A DNA stretch of 64,000 bases, from assembly GCA_030145715.1 (NCBI GenBank), contig JAIXHQ010000015.1:1-64000 (forward strand), written 5' to 3'. Within the stretch, counting starts at the first letter, position 1. Each line of letters opens with the position of its first letter. The notes beneath the pieces were generated by a model. That model worked only from the letters and a program-made list of their open reading frames with translations. It did not search any database and was not told the DNA's origin. This document shows positions 54,437 to 63,093 of the stretch, piece by piece. Position numbers and translations under genes: made by a program. The DNA is from Sphingopyxis sp. (GTDB lineage: Bacteria > Pseudomonadota > Alphaproteobacteria > Sphingomonadales > Sphingomonadaceae).

Positions 54437-55888
54437 TCAAAGGCTGGTGAGGCCGCTCGCTACCGCCAGGCCGAGGAAGGCCAGAAAACCCATTGAATCC
54501 GTCGTCATGGTGACGAAGATGGAACTTGCGACAGCAGGATCCTGATCGAGCCGGTCGAGCAGCAACGGGATGGCTACTCCGGCAACGCCGGCTACGAAAA
54601 TATTAACGACCATTGCTGCGGCGATCACCGTGCCCAATTGCGCATTGCCGAACCACAGCGCGGTGCCGGTGCCGGCCATAAGCGCGATCGTCCCGCCATT
54701 CAGAAGGGCGATCTTCATTTCTCGCCAGATTGCGCGCCAACTGTTCGAAGCGGTCAACTGGTTCATCGCCAACGCACGCACGGTGACGGCCAAGGTTTGC
54801 GTTCCGGCGTTGCCCCCGACACCTGCGACGATCGGCATCAACGCCGCCAATGCGACCATATGTTCGATAGCGCCGCCGAAAAACCCGACGATCGAGGATG
54901 CCAACAGCGCGGTGCCGAGGTTAGCGATCAGCCAGCGGACGCGTGCGCTATATGTCTCGCGGATCGGTTCGTTGATGTCGCCATCGCCAGCGCCCGACAG
55001 GCGTAATATGTCCTCGCCAGCTTCTTCCTGAATGATGTGGACGATGTCATCGACCGTAATCATCCCGACGAGGCGCCCGCCCCTGTCGATGACGGCTGCC
55101 GAAATCAGCGCATATTTCTGAAAGCGCAGAGCGACCTCTTCCTGATCCATGTCGATCGGGATCAGTGTTTGCTCGCGCTTCATCACGTCGCTGATCGCGA
55201 TGTCGCGCGGAGTCCGCAATATCCAGCTTAGCTGACAGGTTCCGACAGGGCGGTGCATCGGATCGACGACGAAAATTTCCCAGAAATCGCTTGTCAGGTC
55301 GGCGTCTTCGCGCAGCCGGTCGATCACGTCGCCGACGGTCACATGTTCGGCCACCGCGACCAGGTCACGCTGCATCAGTCGTCCAGCGGATTCCTCGGGG
55401 AACGAAAGAGCATCTTCGATCGCGGCGCGATCTTCAGGTTCCATGGCCTGGAGGACGGCCTGCTGTTCTTCCTCCTCCATATCCTCGATGATTGCGACGG
55501 CATCGTCGGTATCGAGTTCTGCGGCTAATTCTGCCACTTGCTCCGGCGCGAGCAGATTGATCAGTTCCTCGCGAACATAATCATTCATTTCTGCCAACAC
55601 GTCGGCAGAGAGCATGTCGCCGAGCACGGCCGCGAGCATCGGGCGCTCATCGCTGCGGGCTAGTTCGAAAAGGTCGGCTATGTCGGCGGGATGCAGGCGA
55701 CCGACGCGTTCGCGCGCCGCTTCGCCTTCACCGGTCTCCGCGAGTTCGATCACATCGCGGACGAATGCGGGCTTCAGTCGGTCGTCTTCATCCAGTTCGG
55801 TTTCGGTTTCTCGGAGCGGTTGTTCGCGATCGCGTTCGTCAACGATTGGGCCATTTTCGGGCATCGGGGAATCTTCGCGTTTGTCCAT
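54437..55888 (-). CDS. mgtE: Magnesium transporter MgtE
   Basis: MgtE is a Mg2+-gated magnesium channel. The 483-residue protein has an N-terminal superhelical domain (about 40-165, GRLHPADIADLFELARSDER, MEEEEQQAVLQAMEPEDRAA), paired CBS domains (165-290), a plug helix, and five C-terminal membrane helices with the signature MPIVAGVGGNAGTQTLAVTV. Acidic residues in the N and CBS domains fit the Mg2+-sensing role. A GGGAGG lies upstream of ATG. Confidence 0.95.
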   Translation of the reverse strand: MDKREDSPMPENGPIVDERDREQPLRETETELDEDDRLKPAFVRDVIELAETGEGEAARERVGRLHPADIADLFELARSDERPMLAAVLGDMLSADVLAEMNDYVREELINLLAPEQVAELAAELDTDDAVAIIEDMEEEEQQAVLQAMEPEDRAAIEDALSFPEESAGRLMQRDLVAVAEHVTVGDVIDRLREDADLTSDFWEIFVVDPMHRPVGTCQLSWILRTPRDIAISDVMKREQTLIPIDMDQEEVALRFQKYALISAAVIDRGGRLVGMITVDDIVHIIQEEAGEDILRLSGAGDGDINEPIRETYSARVRWLIANLGTALLASSIVGFFGGAIEHMVALAALMPIVAGVGGNAGTQTLAVTVRALAMNQLTASNSWRAIWREMKIALLNGGTIALMAGTGTALWFGNAQLGTVIAAAMVVNIFVAGVAGVAIPLLLDRLDQDPAVASSIFVTMTTDSMGFLAFLGLAVASGLTSL

Positions 55889-56049
55889 CGCGCTGTCCTC
55901 CCTCGTCTCTGACGGCGTCCGAGCCTTTCCCTAGGGCCGCCGCGGGGCGATGGCAACGCCGCGAGAACGCCGGTTGGGCAATTAGTGCGTGGCGTTGAAC
56001 CTCGCGGCCCGCTATGGCACCGCCAACCCCATGTCATAGGAGTTTCTAT

Positions 56050-56496
56050 ATGTCCGACACCCTCACGCTTTCGTTGTCGACCGGCGACGTCGTCATCCGC
56101 CTTCGCCCCGACCTTGCGCCCGAACATGTCGAGCGCATCTCGACCCTCGCGAACGAAGGCTTTTACGATGGTGTCGTGTTTCACCGCGTGATCCCAGGCT
56201 TTATGGCGCAGGGCGGCGACCCGACGGGCACCGGCGTGGGCGGTAGCCAGCTTCCCGACCTGCCGCAGGAATTCAGCAGCGAGCCGCATGTCCGCGGTGT
56301 TTGCTCGATGGCCCGTGCTCAAAACCCGAATAGCGCGAACAGCCAGTTCTTCATCTGTTTTGATGACGCGCGTTTCCTAGACAATCAATATACCGTCTGG
56401 GGCGAAGTCACAGAAGGCATGGAAAATGTCGATGCACTGCCCAAGGGTGAGCCGCCGCGAGAGCCCGGCAAGATCGTCAAGGCGACCGTTAGCTGA
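56050..56496 (+). CDS. ppiB: Cyclophilin-type peptidyl-prolyl cis-trans isomerase
   Basis: A 148-residue cytoplasmic cyclophilin (no signal peptide). Active-site motifs: FYDGVVFHRVIPGFMAQGGD, CSMARAQNPNSANSQFFICF and FLDNQYTVWGEVTEGMENVD. The Arg of FHRVI and Phe/Gln of the QFFI block are present. ATG 56050 has AGGAG nine bases upstream; an in-frame start at 56014 is disfavoured. It ends in a strong terminator. Confidence 0.95.
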   Translation: MSDTLTLSLSTGDVVIRLRPDLAPEHVERISTLANEGFYDGVVFHRVIPGFMAQGGDPTGTGVGGSQLPDLPQEFSSEPHVRGVCSMARAQNPNSANSQFFICFDDARFLDNQYTVWGEVTEGMENVDALPKGEPPREPGKIVKATVS

Positions 56497-56503
56497 TTAT
56501 CTG

Positions 56504-56533
56504 AAATCCCCGCTTCGGCGGGGATTTTTTTTT
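56504..56533 (+). terminator. Rho-independent terminator after ppiB
   Basis: AAATCCCCGC, loop TTCG, GCGGGGATTT followed by a run of nine T residues in total. It starts eight bases after the ppiB stop and reaches the last codon of the convergent gene. Confidence 0.92.
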
Positions 56534-57671
56534 ACATTTGCTCGCCGAGAAAGCCGTTGAGCCGTTCGCAAGCGGCAATCCAGTCTTCCTTGAATGTCTG
56601 AACGACCCGTCCGGCGCCCATCGCGTCGTTCATCAAGCCCACGCCTTGGCCGACCCAATAGGTCGACAGCAACTTTGCGCCCTCATGGCCCCCTGCGGAC
56701 AATTTATCGATCTTGCGTAGCGCCGGTTCGCTGATCAGCGATTGCAGCGGCATGGGAAGGGGCGTCGGCGCGTCGCCCGCTTCCCACGCATCGGTCCATG
56801 GCGAGCGGAGCTGGCGCGAAGGTTTGCCAGTGCGGCTTTTTGATCGCACCGTGTCGCGCGAAGACGCGCGAAGCATCTTTTCCTTCACGACCTGACTGGT
56901 TTCGGCCTCTGCTGTCGTCAGCCAGACCGAACCCGTCCACGCGCCATGTGCGCCCATTGCCATCGCCGCCGCCATCTGGCGCCCGGTAACGATGCCGCCG
57001 GCAGCTAGGATAGCGGTGTTCGTACCCATTTTTTCGACCGCGGCCGCAACTTCGGGAACGAGCACCATCGTGGCAACTTCACCGCAATGTCCGCCAGCTT
57101 CGCTGCCCGCGACGACCAGAATGTCGACGCCAGCACGTACTTGCGCCAGGGCATGGTCGCGGGTGCCGACCAGCGCCGCGACGGGGATTCCATGACGTTT
57201 CCCGAGTTCAAGCATCAATGGCGGCGGCACACCCAGTGCGTTGGCGATCAGCCGGATAGGATGGCGGAACGCCACGTCGAGCAATCGTGCCGCGCCATCG
57301 TCGCTCATGTTGTCGCCAAGGCTGCTGTGTAACTCGTCGGGAGGCGAGAGGTCGTTTGCGTCGATGTCATGCTTCGCGAGTAAGCGGGAGATGAACGCCT
57401 TATGCTCGGCGGGAATCGGCGGCGTTTCCTTGCTTGTGACGCCTTTCCCGGCGAAACTGTTGGGAACGATCAGGTCGACGCCATAAGGCTTACCGTCAAT
57501 ATGAGCGTCGATCCACGCAAGCTCCTCCTCAAGGCGGTGGGGCGGCAGCGAAGCCGCGCCAAAGACGCCCATGCCACCCGCTCTGGACACAGCGACGACG
57601 ACGTCGCGACAATGCGAAAAGGCGAGAAGGGGAAATTCGATGTTTAGCATCGCGCAGATGGGTGATTGCAT
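56532..57671 (-). CDS. Nitronate monooxygenase (2-nitropropane dioxygenase) family flavoprotein
   Basis: An FMN TIM-barrel of 379 residues. Features: a typical start CAMLNIEFPLLAFSHCRDVV, GGMGVFGAASLPPHRLEEEL, DILVVAGSEAGGHCGEVATM (phosphate/flavin loop with active-site His), and ILAAGGIVTGRQMAAAMAMG followed by AHGAWTGSVWL. True nitronate monooxygenases oxidise alkyl nitronates, but many relatives have other or unknown substrates, some linked to fatty acid or acyl-CoA metabolism. GGAGAGG lies directly before ATG 57671. A palindrome at 57723-57738 lies in its promoter region. Confidence 0.83.
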   Translation of the reverse strand: MQSPICAMLNIEFPLLAFSHCRDVVVAVSRAGGMGVFGAASLPPHRLEEELAWIDAHIDGKPYGVDLIVPNSFAGKGVTSKETPPIPAEHKAFISRLLAKHDIDANDLSPPDELHSSLGDNMSDDGAARLLDVAFRHPIRLIANALGVPPPLMLELGKRHGIPVAALVGTRDHALAQVRAGVDILVVAGSEAGGHCGEVATMVLVPEVAAAVEKMGTNTAILAAGGIVTGRQMAAAMAMGAHGAWTGSVWLTTAEAETSQVVKEKMLRASSRDTVRSKSRTGKPSRQLRSPWTDAWEAGDAPTPLPMPLQSLISEPALRKIDKLSAGGHEGAKLLSTYWVGQGVGLMNDAMGAGRVVQTFKEDWIAACERLNGFLGEQM

Positions 57672-57722
57672 GAACCTCTCCGAAGTCGGCTGATCGCCGC
57701 GCTAGGCGCATGTCAGCGCTAG

Positions 57723-57738
57723 TTGACGTAAACGTCAA
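57723..57738. promoter_or_regulatory. Palindromic operator candidate TTGACGT-AA-ACGTCAA
   Basis: Perfect 7-base arms around AA, 52 bases upstream of the nitronate monooxygenase start and 37 bases before nadC. The form resembles palindromes of MerR-family regulators of branched-chain amino acid and fatty acid breakdown (LiuR type, TTKACGTnnACGTMAA-like); this match is from memory and needs checking. Confidence 0.5.
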
Positions 57739-57774
57739 GTTGATTTGCCGGGCGTGTCCATTATCGCGATTGGC

Positions 57775-58623
57775 ATGGCACCGTTTATCCTTTCCGATTT
57801 CGATCTTGATGCCTTTGTTCGCGCCACCTTGGCCGAGGATATGGGTACACGCGGCGACATCACGTCGATGGCGACGATCCCTGCCGACGCCCGCTTCGGC
57901 GGTGTTATGGACAGCCGCGACGCCATCACCGTCGCCGGGCTGCCGATCGCCGAGCGATTTTTTCGCGCGCTGGCACCTGCAATGGAAATCGAGATTTTGG
58001 TCGAGGAAGGCGCGCAGGTCGCGGCGGGAAGCGATCTGATGCGTCTGTCAGGGCATGCCCGCGCGATGCTGACCGCTGAGCGGTCTGCGCTCAACACCGT
58101 TCAACATCTGTCCGGAATCGCGACGATGACGCGCCAATATGTCGATGCGCTTGCCGGAACCGGGGCGACACTGCTCGACACGCGCAAGACGATACCTGGT
58201 CTTCGGGTTCTGGAAAAATATGCGACACGGATGGGGGGCGCGAAGAACCATCGCATGGGTCTTTGGGATGCAGCGATGATAAAGGACAACCATGTCGCCG
58301 TCGCAGGATCGGTCGAAGAGGCGGTGAGGCGCGCGGTCGCGGCAGGGATCGCGGACATCATTGTAGAGGTTGATCGCGTCGATCAGGTTCAACCCGCGCT
58401 CGGTGCCGGCGCAACGCATCTACTACTCGACAATATGGGTCCCGACCAGCTTCGAGAATGCGTGGCGATCGTCGGCGGAAGGGTGCCTACCGAAGCATCC
58501 GGCGGAGTGCGCATCGATACGATTCGCGCGATAGGGGAAACGGGGGTGACCTATGTTTCGGTCGGAAGGCTTACCCAGTCGGCACCGGCGGCCGATGTCG
58601 GACTCGATTTTGCGCTGGCTTAG
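57775..58623 (+). CDS. nadC: Nicotinate-nucleotide pyrophosphorylase (carboxylating)
   Basis: Quinolinate phosphoribosyltransferase makes nicotinate mononucleotide from quinolinate and PRPP in de novo NAD synthesis. The product is 282 residues. Family blocks: LAEDMGTRGDITSMATIPAD, AERSALNTVQHLSGIATMT, LLDTRKTIPGLRVLEKYATR and GLWDAAMIKDNHVAVAG. ATG 57775 is used; upstream in-frame TTG 57745 and GTG codons are alternatives. The 3' end overlaps the next gene by 29 bases. No nadA or nadB lies nearby. Confidence 0.94.
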   Translation: MAPFILSDFDLDAFVRATLAEDMGTRGDITSMATIPADARFGGVMDSRDAITVAGLPIAERFFRALAPAMEIEILVEEGAQVAAGSDLMRLSGHARAMLTAERSALNTVQHLSGIATMTRQYVDALAGTGATLLDTRKTIPGLRVLEKYATRMGGAKNHRMGLWDAAMIKDNHVAVAGSVEEAVRRAVAAGIADIIVEVDRVDQVQPALGAGATHLLLDNMGPDQLRECVAIVGGRVPTEASGGVRIDTIRAIGETGVTYVSVGRLTQSAPAADVGLDFALA

Positions 58624-59323
58624 CATCGCCACGCTGGCGCTGATGCCCATCGCGGCGCAGGCACAATCGCTAGCCTGCACAGCGCCCGAGCGGGTTCCGG
58701 TGCCACGCCTCGAACAGCCCAAACGCGGTGAGCCTGTTCGCAGGCCTCCAATCACCGGTTATCTGCTCAGCATGAGTTGGTCGCCGCAACATTGTGCTGG
58801 CTTGCGCGATCCGCGCGGTATGCGCGACCGCTTTCAATGTTCAGGCGAGAATGGCCGTTTCGGCTGGATTCTCCACGGCTTGTGGCCTGAAAGCGACACG
58901 CGTAACTATCCGCAGTGGTGCCGTCCGGCAAAGATTGTCCCCCAGCCGGTGTTAAAGAAGCATATGTGCATGACGCCTTCGGCGCAGTTGCTTCAGCATG
59001 AATGGGCCAAGCATGGCACGTGCATGAGCCGCGATCCGGCATCCTATTTCCGCGCGGCAGGCAGGCTGTTTCGCGCGGTACGCTTTCCGGACATGAACGC
59101 CCTCGCTGCGAAGCCGCAAAGTGCGGAAAGCATTCGCCGCGCCTTTGCATCGGCAAATCGCGGCGTTTCCGAATCGATGATTGCCGTATCGACCGATCGC
59201 GAGGGCTGGTTGAGTGAAGTCAGATTATGTCTCGGTCCGCGGATGCGGCCTCAACGCTGCAAGGCATTTCAAGCCGGAGCAAAAGGGGAAACGGCGGTGC
59301 GCGTTCGCGCAATGCTTGACTGA
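58595..59323 (+). CDS. Secreted ribonuclease T2
   Basis: RNase T2 enzymes are periplasmic or secreted endoribonucleases of broad specificity. The 242-residue protein has a signal peptide (about 8-24, SIATLALMPIAAQAQ) and both catalytic segments: CAS I with His94 in WILHGLWPES and CAS II with His135, Glu136, Lys139 and His140 in HEWAKHGTC. Several cysteines suit disulfide bonding in the periplasm. ATG 58595 lies inside the end of nadC (29-base overlap), suggesting coupled expression; a start further upstream would lengthen the overlap. Confidence 0.93.
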   Translation: MSDSILRWLSIATLALMPIAAQAQSLACTAPERVPVPRLEQPKRGEPVRRPPITGYLLSMSWSPQHCAGLRDPRGMRDRFQCSGENGRFGWILHGLWPESDTRNYPQWCRPAKIVPQPVLKKHMCMTPSAQLLQHEWAKHGTCMSRDPASYFRAAGRLFRAVRFPDMNALAAKPQSAESIRRAFASANRGVSESMIAVSTDREGWLSEVRLCLGPRMRPQRCKAFQAGAKGETAVRVRAMLD

Positions 59324-59406
59324 CGGGGCGTCCCGCTATGGCACGGGCGTCTGTTAACGATCTTTTAACCTTACCGGAAAGTTAAGAACGACTTAGCTTG
59401 CCGGGC

Positions 59407-59631
59407 ATGGACTCGGACGCTCATATCAACATTCGCCGTCTTGTCCGCGCGCATGGCGTGCGGCAGTTGACCATTGCCCGGCTATCCGCGCCCGCGGATT
59501 GGCAGGCGGAATTGCGAACCGCACTCGCGGCACATCGCGAGCCTGTGACGATTTTCGCGGGAAGCGACCTGCGGCTGTTCGTGCAAAGTTTCGCGGTCTT
59601 CTTTACCGCTGCGATGATGTTTCTGCTTTAA
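59407..59631 (+). CDS. Small protein with a C-terminal membrane segment
   Basis: A 74-residue protein: a predicted soluble part (MDSDAHINIRRLVRAHGVRQ, LTIARLSAPADWQAELRTAL, AAHREPVTIFAGSDLRLFVQ) and a hydrophobic end SFAVFFTAAMMFLL that could insert in a membrane. An AT-rich region with TTTTAACCTTACC lies upstream and may hold its promoter. TTG 59398 is an alternative start. I do not recognise a family. Its stop overlaps the convergent transporter gene's stop. Confidence 0.6.
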   Translation: MDSDAHINIRRLVRAHGVRQLTIARLSAPADWQAELRTALAAHREPVTIFAGSDLRLFVQSFAVFFTAAMMFLL

Positions 59632-60899
59632 TCGCAGGCCTTGTGAAGTCGCCATGCCAGCATGGCAGAGACAAGGCACATCACGGCCACCATCAGCAAG
59701 GTGTCGTCGATCGTCAGGCCTATGCCGATCAATATGCTGAGCAGCAACGTCGCGGCGACCATGAAGCCCGAATTGACAATATTATTGGCCGCCACGGTTC
59801 TTGCGGTCTGCGATTTGGCGACGGTTGTTGTCAGGAACGCGTAAAGGGGGACCACGAACATGCCCCCGGCAATCGCGATGCCGAGGAGGTCAAAGACGAT
59901 GCGGTCGCCCGCCGTCAGCGCCAGAAAGTCGCGCCACGTCATCAGGCCGGTGCCGACATGGTTCCAACCTTTCACATTCCACCAAAGGTCCAGAACGAAC
60001 AATCCCATCACGATCACCGATCCTGGCGAATAGCGCGCCGAAACCCGCCCATTGAGTAGCCGGTTCACGACGATCGATCCTATGGCGACGCCGACCGAGA
60101 AAATCGCGGTGAACAAGGTGGCGACGGTACGATCGGCCCCGAGCGCATTTTTCACCAGCGGTGGGAACTGAGCCGCGAGGATCGCGCCAATTGCCCAAAA
60201 AAAGCTGATCGAGATGATTGCGAGGAACAGCCGAGGAATATGCATGGTCCCGTTGACGAGTTGCCATGACGAGCGGAATATATTGTGATCGACGACCAGC
60301 CCTTCGGCCTCTTTTTCAGGCGGCGCGGGGGGGACGAAACTGGCGGTCACCCGCCCGATAAGCGCAACGATAATGATCCCCGGAATGGCGAAGTGCGTTG
60401 GGGTCAGTCCGCCGACGATCGTGCCGCCAAGGATCGCAATATAGGTGCCGGCTTCGACCCAGCCGGTTCCCGCAAGAACCTCGTCCTCTTCCAGGTGCTG
60501 CGGCAGGATCGCATATTTGATCGGACCGAAGAATGTGGAGTGAGTCCCCATCGCGAATAAGGCTAGCAGCATGACAGGCACGAAATGGAACCAGATACCC
60601 ACCGCGCCGACGATCATGATGAGAATTTCGGCCGTCTTGATGAGGCGGATCATCCGCGTCTTGTCGGTGCTGTCCGCAAGTTGTCCCGCGAGCGCGGAAA
60701 ACAAGAAGTACGGCAGGATGAAAAGACCACCGGCAAGGGCGTTGAACCACGCCTCGGTCTCCGGATCCTTATATATCGTAAAGGTGACGAGGATCACCAT
60801 CGCCATCTTGTAGAAATTATCGTTGAAGGCGTTGAGGAACTGGGTTGCGAACAGGGGAAGGAACCGGCGTTGCTTCATCAGCGCAAAAGAACCGGTCAT
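59628..60899 (-). CDS. Major facilitator superfamily transporter, LplT-like
   Basis: A 423-residue transporter with about twelve hydrophobic segments. The opening RRFLPLFATQFLNAFNDNFY is a hallmark of the LplT (lysophospholipid transporter) group, and LILPYFLFSALAGQLADSTD-like residues (LPYFLFSALAGQLADSTDKT) follow, then FGPIKYAILPQHLEEDEVLA. LplT flips lysophospholipids inward for re-acylation. It is divergent from pgsA, a phospholipid synthesis gene, which supports a lipid role. ATG 60899 is preferred because AGTGGA lies seven bases upstream; 60926 is possible. Confidence 0.83.
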   Translation of the reverse strand: MTGSFALMKQRRFLPLFATQFLNAFNDNFYKMAMVILVTFTIYKDPETEAWFNALAGGLFILPYFLFSALAGQLADSTDKTRMIRLIKTAEILIMIVGAVGIWFHFVPVMLLALFAMGTHSTFFGPIKYAILPQHLEEDEVLAGTGWVEAGTYIAILGGTIVGGLTPTHFAIPGIIIVALIGRVTASFVPPAPPEKEAEGLVVDHNIFRSSWQLVNGTMHIPRLFLAIISISFFWAIGAILAAQFPPLVKNALGADRTVATLFTAIFSVGVAIGSIVVNRLLNGRVSARYSPGSVIVMGLFVLDLWWNVKGWNHVGTGLMTWRDFLALTAGDRIVFDLLGIAIAGGMFVVPLYAFLTTTVAKSQTARTVAANNIVNSGFMVAATLLLSILIGIGLTIDDTLLMVAVMCLVSAMLAWRLHKACD

Positions 60900-61043
60900 T
60901 GAAAATCCACTTTTATCAACCGCCATCCCGACAACGCCGATGCCGTTCGATCTTTCGATAGGCAATATGGTTGTCGCACGGGCGACTTATCGGTTAGGGC
61001 TGGCGGGGTCAAAGCCCATTTTGGGGCACCTGTTTGAACGGAC

Positions 61044-61631
61044 ATGTCGACCGGGATCATGCTGAGCCTTCCGAACATCCTGACTTTGTCGCGCATCCTG
61101 GCGGTGCCCATACTGCTTTTCCTGCTGTGGCCGGGAGTGGTTGAAGGGTCACATCAACCAAAACCGATCGATTACGCGCTCGCTTTCGGCCTTTATTGCC
61201 TGATGGGCATTACAGATTATTTTGACGGCTATGTTGCACGCTCTCGCGGCATCGTTTCGCGGTTGGGCGCCTTTCTTGATCCGATCGCCGACAAGATCAT
61301 GATCGCCGCTGTGATCCTGCTTTTGGTCTTCACTCGCGACATCGCCGGTTATCATGTCATCGCGGCGCTGATGATCCTTTTGCGCGAGATCATCGTGTCT
61401 GGTCTTCGCGAATTTCTCGCGACCCTGCAGGTCTCGATGCCGGTGACGCAGCTCGCCAAGTGGAAGACGACGTTTCAGCTCGTCGCTTTCGGGGCACTGA
61501 TTCTTGCGGGGGCCTTGCCCGCCATGGATTGGATCAAGATGGTAGGGCTTATCTCGCTATGGGGAGCCGCCGGGCTGACGCTGATTACCGGCTGGGATTA
61601 TCTCCGTGTCGGCCTGAAGCATATGGACTGA
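61044..61631 (+). CDS. pgsA: CDP-diacylglycerol--glycerol-3-phosphate 3-phosphatidyltransferase
   Basis: Makes phosphatidylglycerol phosphate, the first step to phosphatidylglycerol and cardiolipin. The 195-residue membrane protein has the CDP-alcohol phosphotransferase motif with Asp58, Asp61, Gly62, Ala65, Arg66, Gly75, Asp79 and Asp83 in exact spacing (DYFDGYVARSRGIVSRLGAF). The opening LSLPNILTLSRILAVPILLF is typical of PgsA. Confidence 0.95.
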   Translation: MSTGIMLSLPNILTLSRILAVPILLFLLWPGVVEGSHQPKPIDYALAFGLYCLMGITDYFDGYVARSRGIVSRLGAFLDPIADKIMIAAVILLLVFTRDIAGYHVIAALMILLREIIVSGLREFLATLQVSMPVTQLAKWKTTFQLVAFGALILAGALPAMDWIKMVGLISLWGAAGLTLITGWDYLRVGLKHMD

Positions 61632-62052
61632 CCAAAAGATAATGCTTGATGTTGCTCAATTCCCTCGGGTTTGTGGGAATATGGGTCGTGCCTGGGAGCG
61701 CATCGAGATTTGGCCCAAACGTGGTCGACGCCCGTCGATTGCTTGTTTGGCTGGCTGGGCGCGATTTTGTTGGCGGCAGGGCGAGTTTTATCGGCCGAGT
61801 GCGCGGCGAGACTGGCCTGATAGCATTGTTCGTTGACCATTCTCCGGCGCACGGTTGGACTCTCGGATATGGCTTACGCTGCTGCTGGCGGCTGTCCGTA
61901 TGCGAGTTTCTGATCAATCGCGTGAAGGCTGACAGGATGCTGTCTATGGAAGCAGGAGATGTTCCGTGACGGCTGTATCCGAGGGAGCGAACAGAGCGAG
62001 TTGATCGAGATCGCATGGCGCGCGGGACTGAGTAGGCTGAATTTTGGGGCTG
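61632..62052. other. 421-base gap between pgsA and oxyR with no convincing gene
   Basis: Several open frames cross this gap on both strands (for example 61646-61969 plus and 61585-62016 minus), but none has a good ribosome binding site or a recognisable motif, and third-position GC is lower than in neighbouring genes. I see no tRNA, strong hairpin or insertion-sequence end. It may be a decayed gene or a spacer of foreign origin. Confidence 0.4.
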
Positions 62053-62958
62053 TCAGATCAGCTTATGCTTACGGAAAATGTCCGCAAGCAGGCGAAATTC
62101 TTCCGCCCGCGGGCTACCCTTGCGCCACACCAGCGCGATAGTCCGCCAGTCATGATCCGAATCTAGCGGGCGCGTGTCGATGTCGGTGTGATCGAGAATT
62201 CCCGCCTCGATTGCCATCTGCGGAAGCATTGTAATGCCCAGACCATTATCGACCATCTGGACCAGCGTATGGAGCGATGTTCCCATCATCCGGGCACCGG
62301 CCCGCAATTCGGGGCGATTGCACGCCGCCAGAACGTGATCCTTCAAACAGTGCCCGTCCTCCAGCATCAGCATTTGCGCTGGATCTATCTGGTCGGCGCT
62401 GACCATAGCGGGCAGGTTTTCCGACTGCTCGCCGGGAAAGGCGACGAACAGCGCGTCGTCGAAAAGCGCTTCGCTCTCGACGTCGCCGCAGGCGTACGGA
62501 AGTGCGAGGAGCACGCAATCGACGGTTCCATGATGAAGCGACTCGCAAGCCTGTGCGCTCGGTTCCTCGCGAAGGAAAAGCTTCAATGACGGCCGCTCCT
62601 TGCGAAGGCGTGGGAGCAGGCCGGGAAGCAGGAAAGGCGCGATCGTAGGAATAACACTCATGCGCAGTTCGCCGACCAGCGGAGCCGCGGCGGCGGCGGC
62701 CATGTCGGCCAACTCCTCCGCCTCGCGCAACACACGATGCGCCTTTTCCACAATCGCGTTTCCCAACACGGTAAACCGGACGACCCGGCGGGTGCGTTCG
62801 ACAAGCGTTTGGCCTAGCAAAGTCTCGAGTTCACGGATTCCTGCCGACAATGTCGATTGCGTTACGTTGCAGGAGTCCGCGGCGCGGCCGAAATGGCCAT
62901 GCTCATGCAGCGCGACGAGATATTGCATCTGCTTCAACGACGGGAGATAATTGTGCAT
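62053..62958 (-). CDS. oxyR: LysR-family hydrogen peroxide sensor OxyR
   Basis: OxyR activates catalase and peroxide defence genes when oxidised. The 301-residue protein has an N-terminal winged HTH (about 1-66, MQYLVALHEHGHFGRAADSC) and a LysR effector domain. The redox pair is present: Cys204 and Cys213 in EDGHCLKDHVLAACNRPE, nine residues apart as in E. coli OxyR (Cys199/Cys208). It is divergent from the EF-hand gene across an AT-rich region. No katG or ahpC lies in the window. Confidence 0.93.
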   Translation of the reverse strand: MHNYLPSLKQMQYLVALHEHGHFGRAADSCNVTQSTLSAGIRELETLLGQTLVERTRRVVRFTVLGNAIVEKAHRVLREAEELADMAAAAAAPLVGELRMSVIPTIAPFLLPGLLPRLRKERPSLKLFLREEPSAQACESLHHGTVDCVLLALPYACGDVESEALFDDALFVAFPGEQSENLPAMVSADQIDPAQMLMLEDGHCLKDHVLAACNRPELRAGARMMGTSLHTLVQMVDNGLGITMLPQMAIEAGILDHTDIDTRPLDSDHDWRTIALVWRKGSPRAEEFRLLADIFRKHKLI

Positions 62959-63093
62959 TGATCGAATGTAGTCGTTATTACGGCCTTTTTGAATAAGTTT
63001 ATCGATTATAATTCGCGACCGTTTTAGCTTCGATTATTGCCGCGCCCGATCGCGCCGTGATAACTCATGAAATCCATCGATGCGGAGGGGCGT

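Noticed and set aside
61646-61969. 107-codon plus-strand frame after pgsA
   Set aside because: Weak start, no motif, and codon use unlike its neighbours. Kept only as part of the described gap.
61585-62016. 143-codon minus-strand frame between oxyR and pgsA
   Set aside because: Overlaps the pgsA 3' end, lacks a start signal and shows no recognisable domain.
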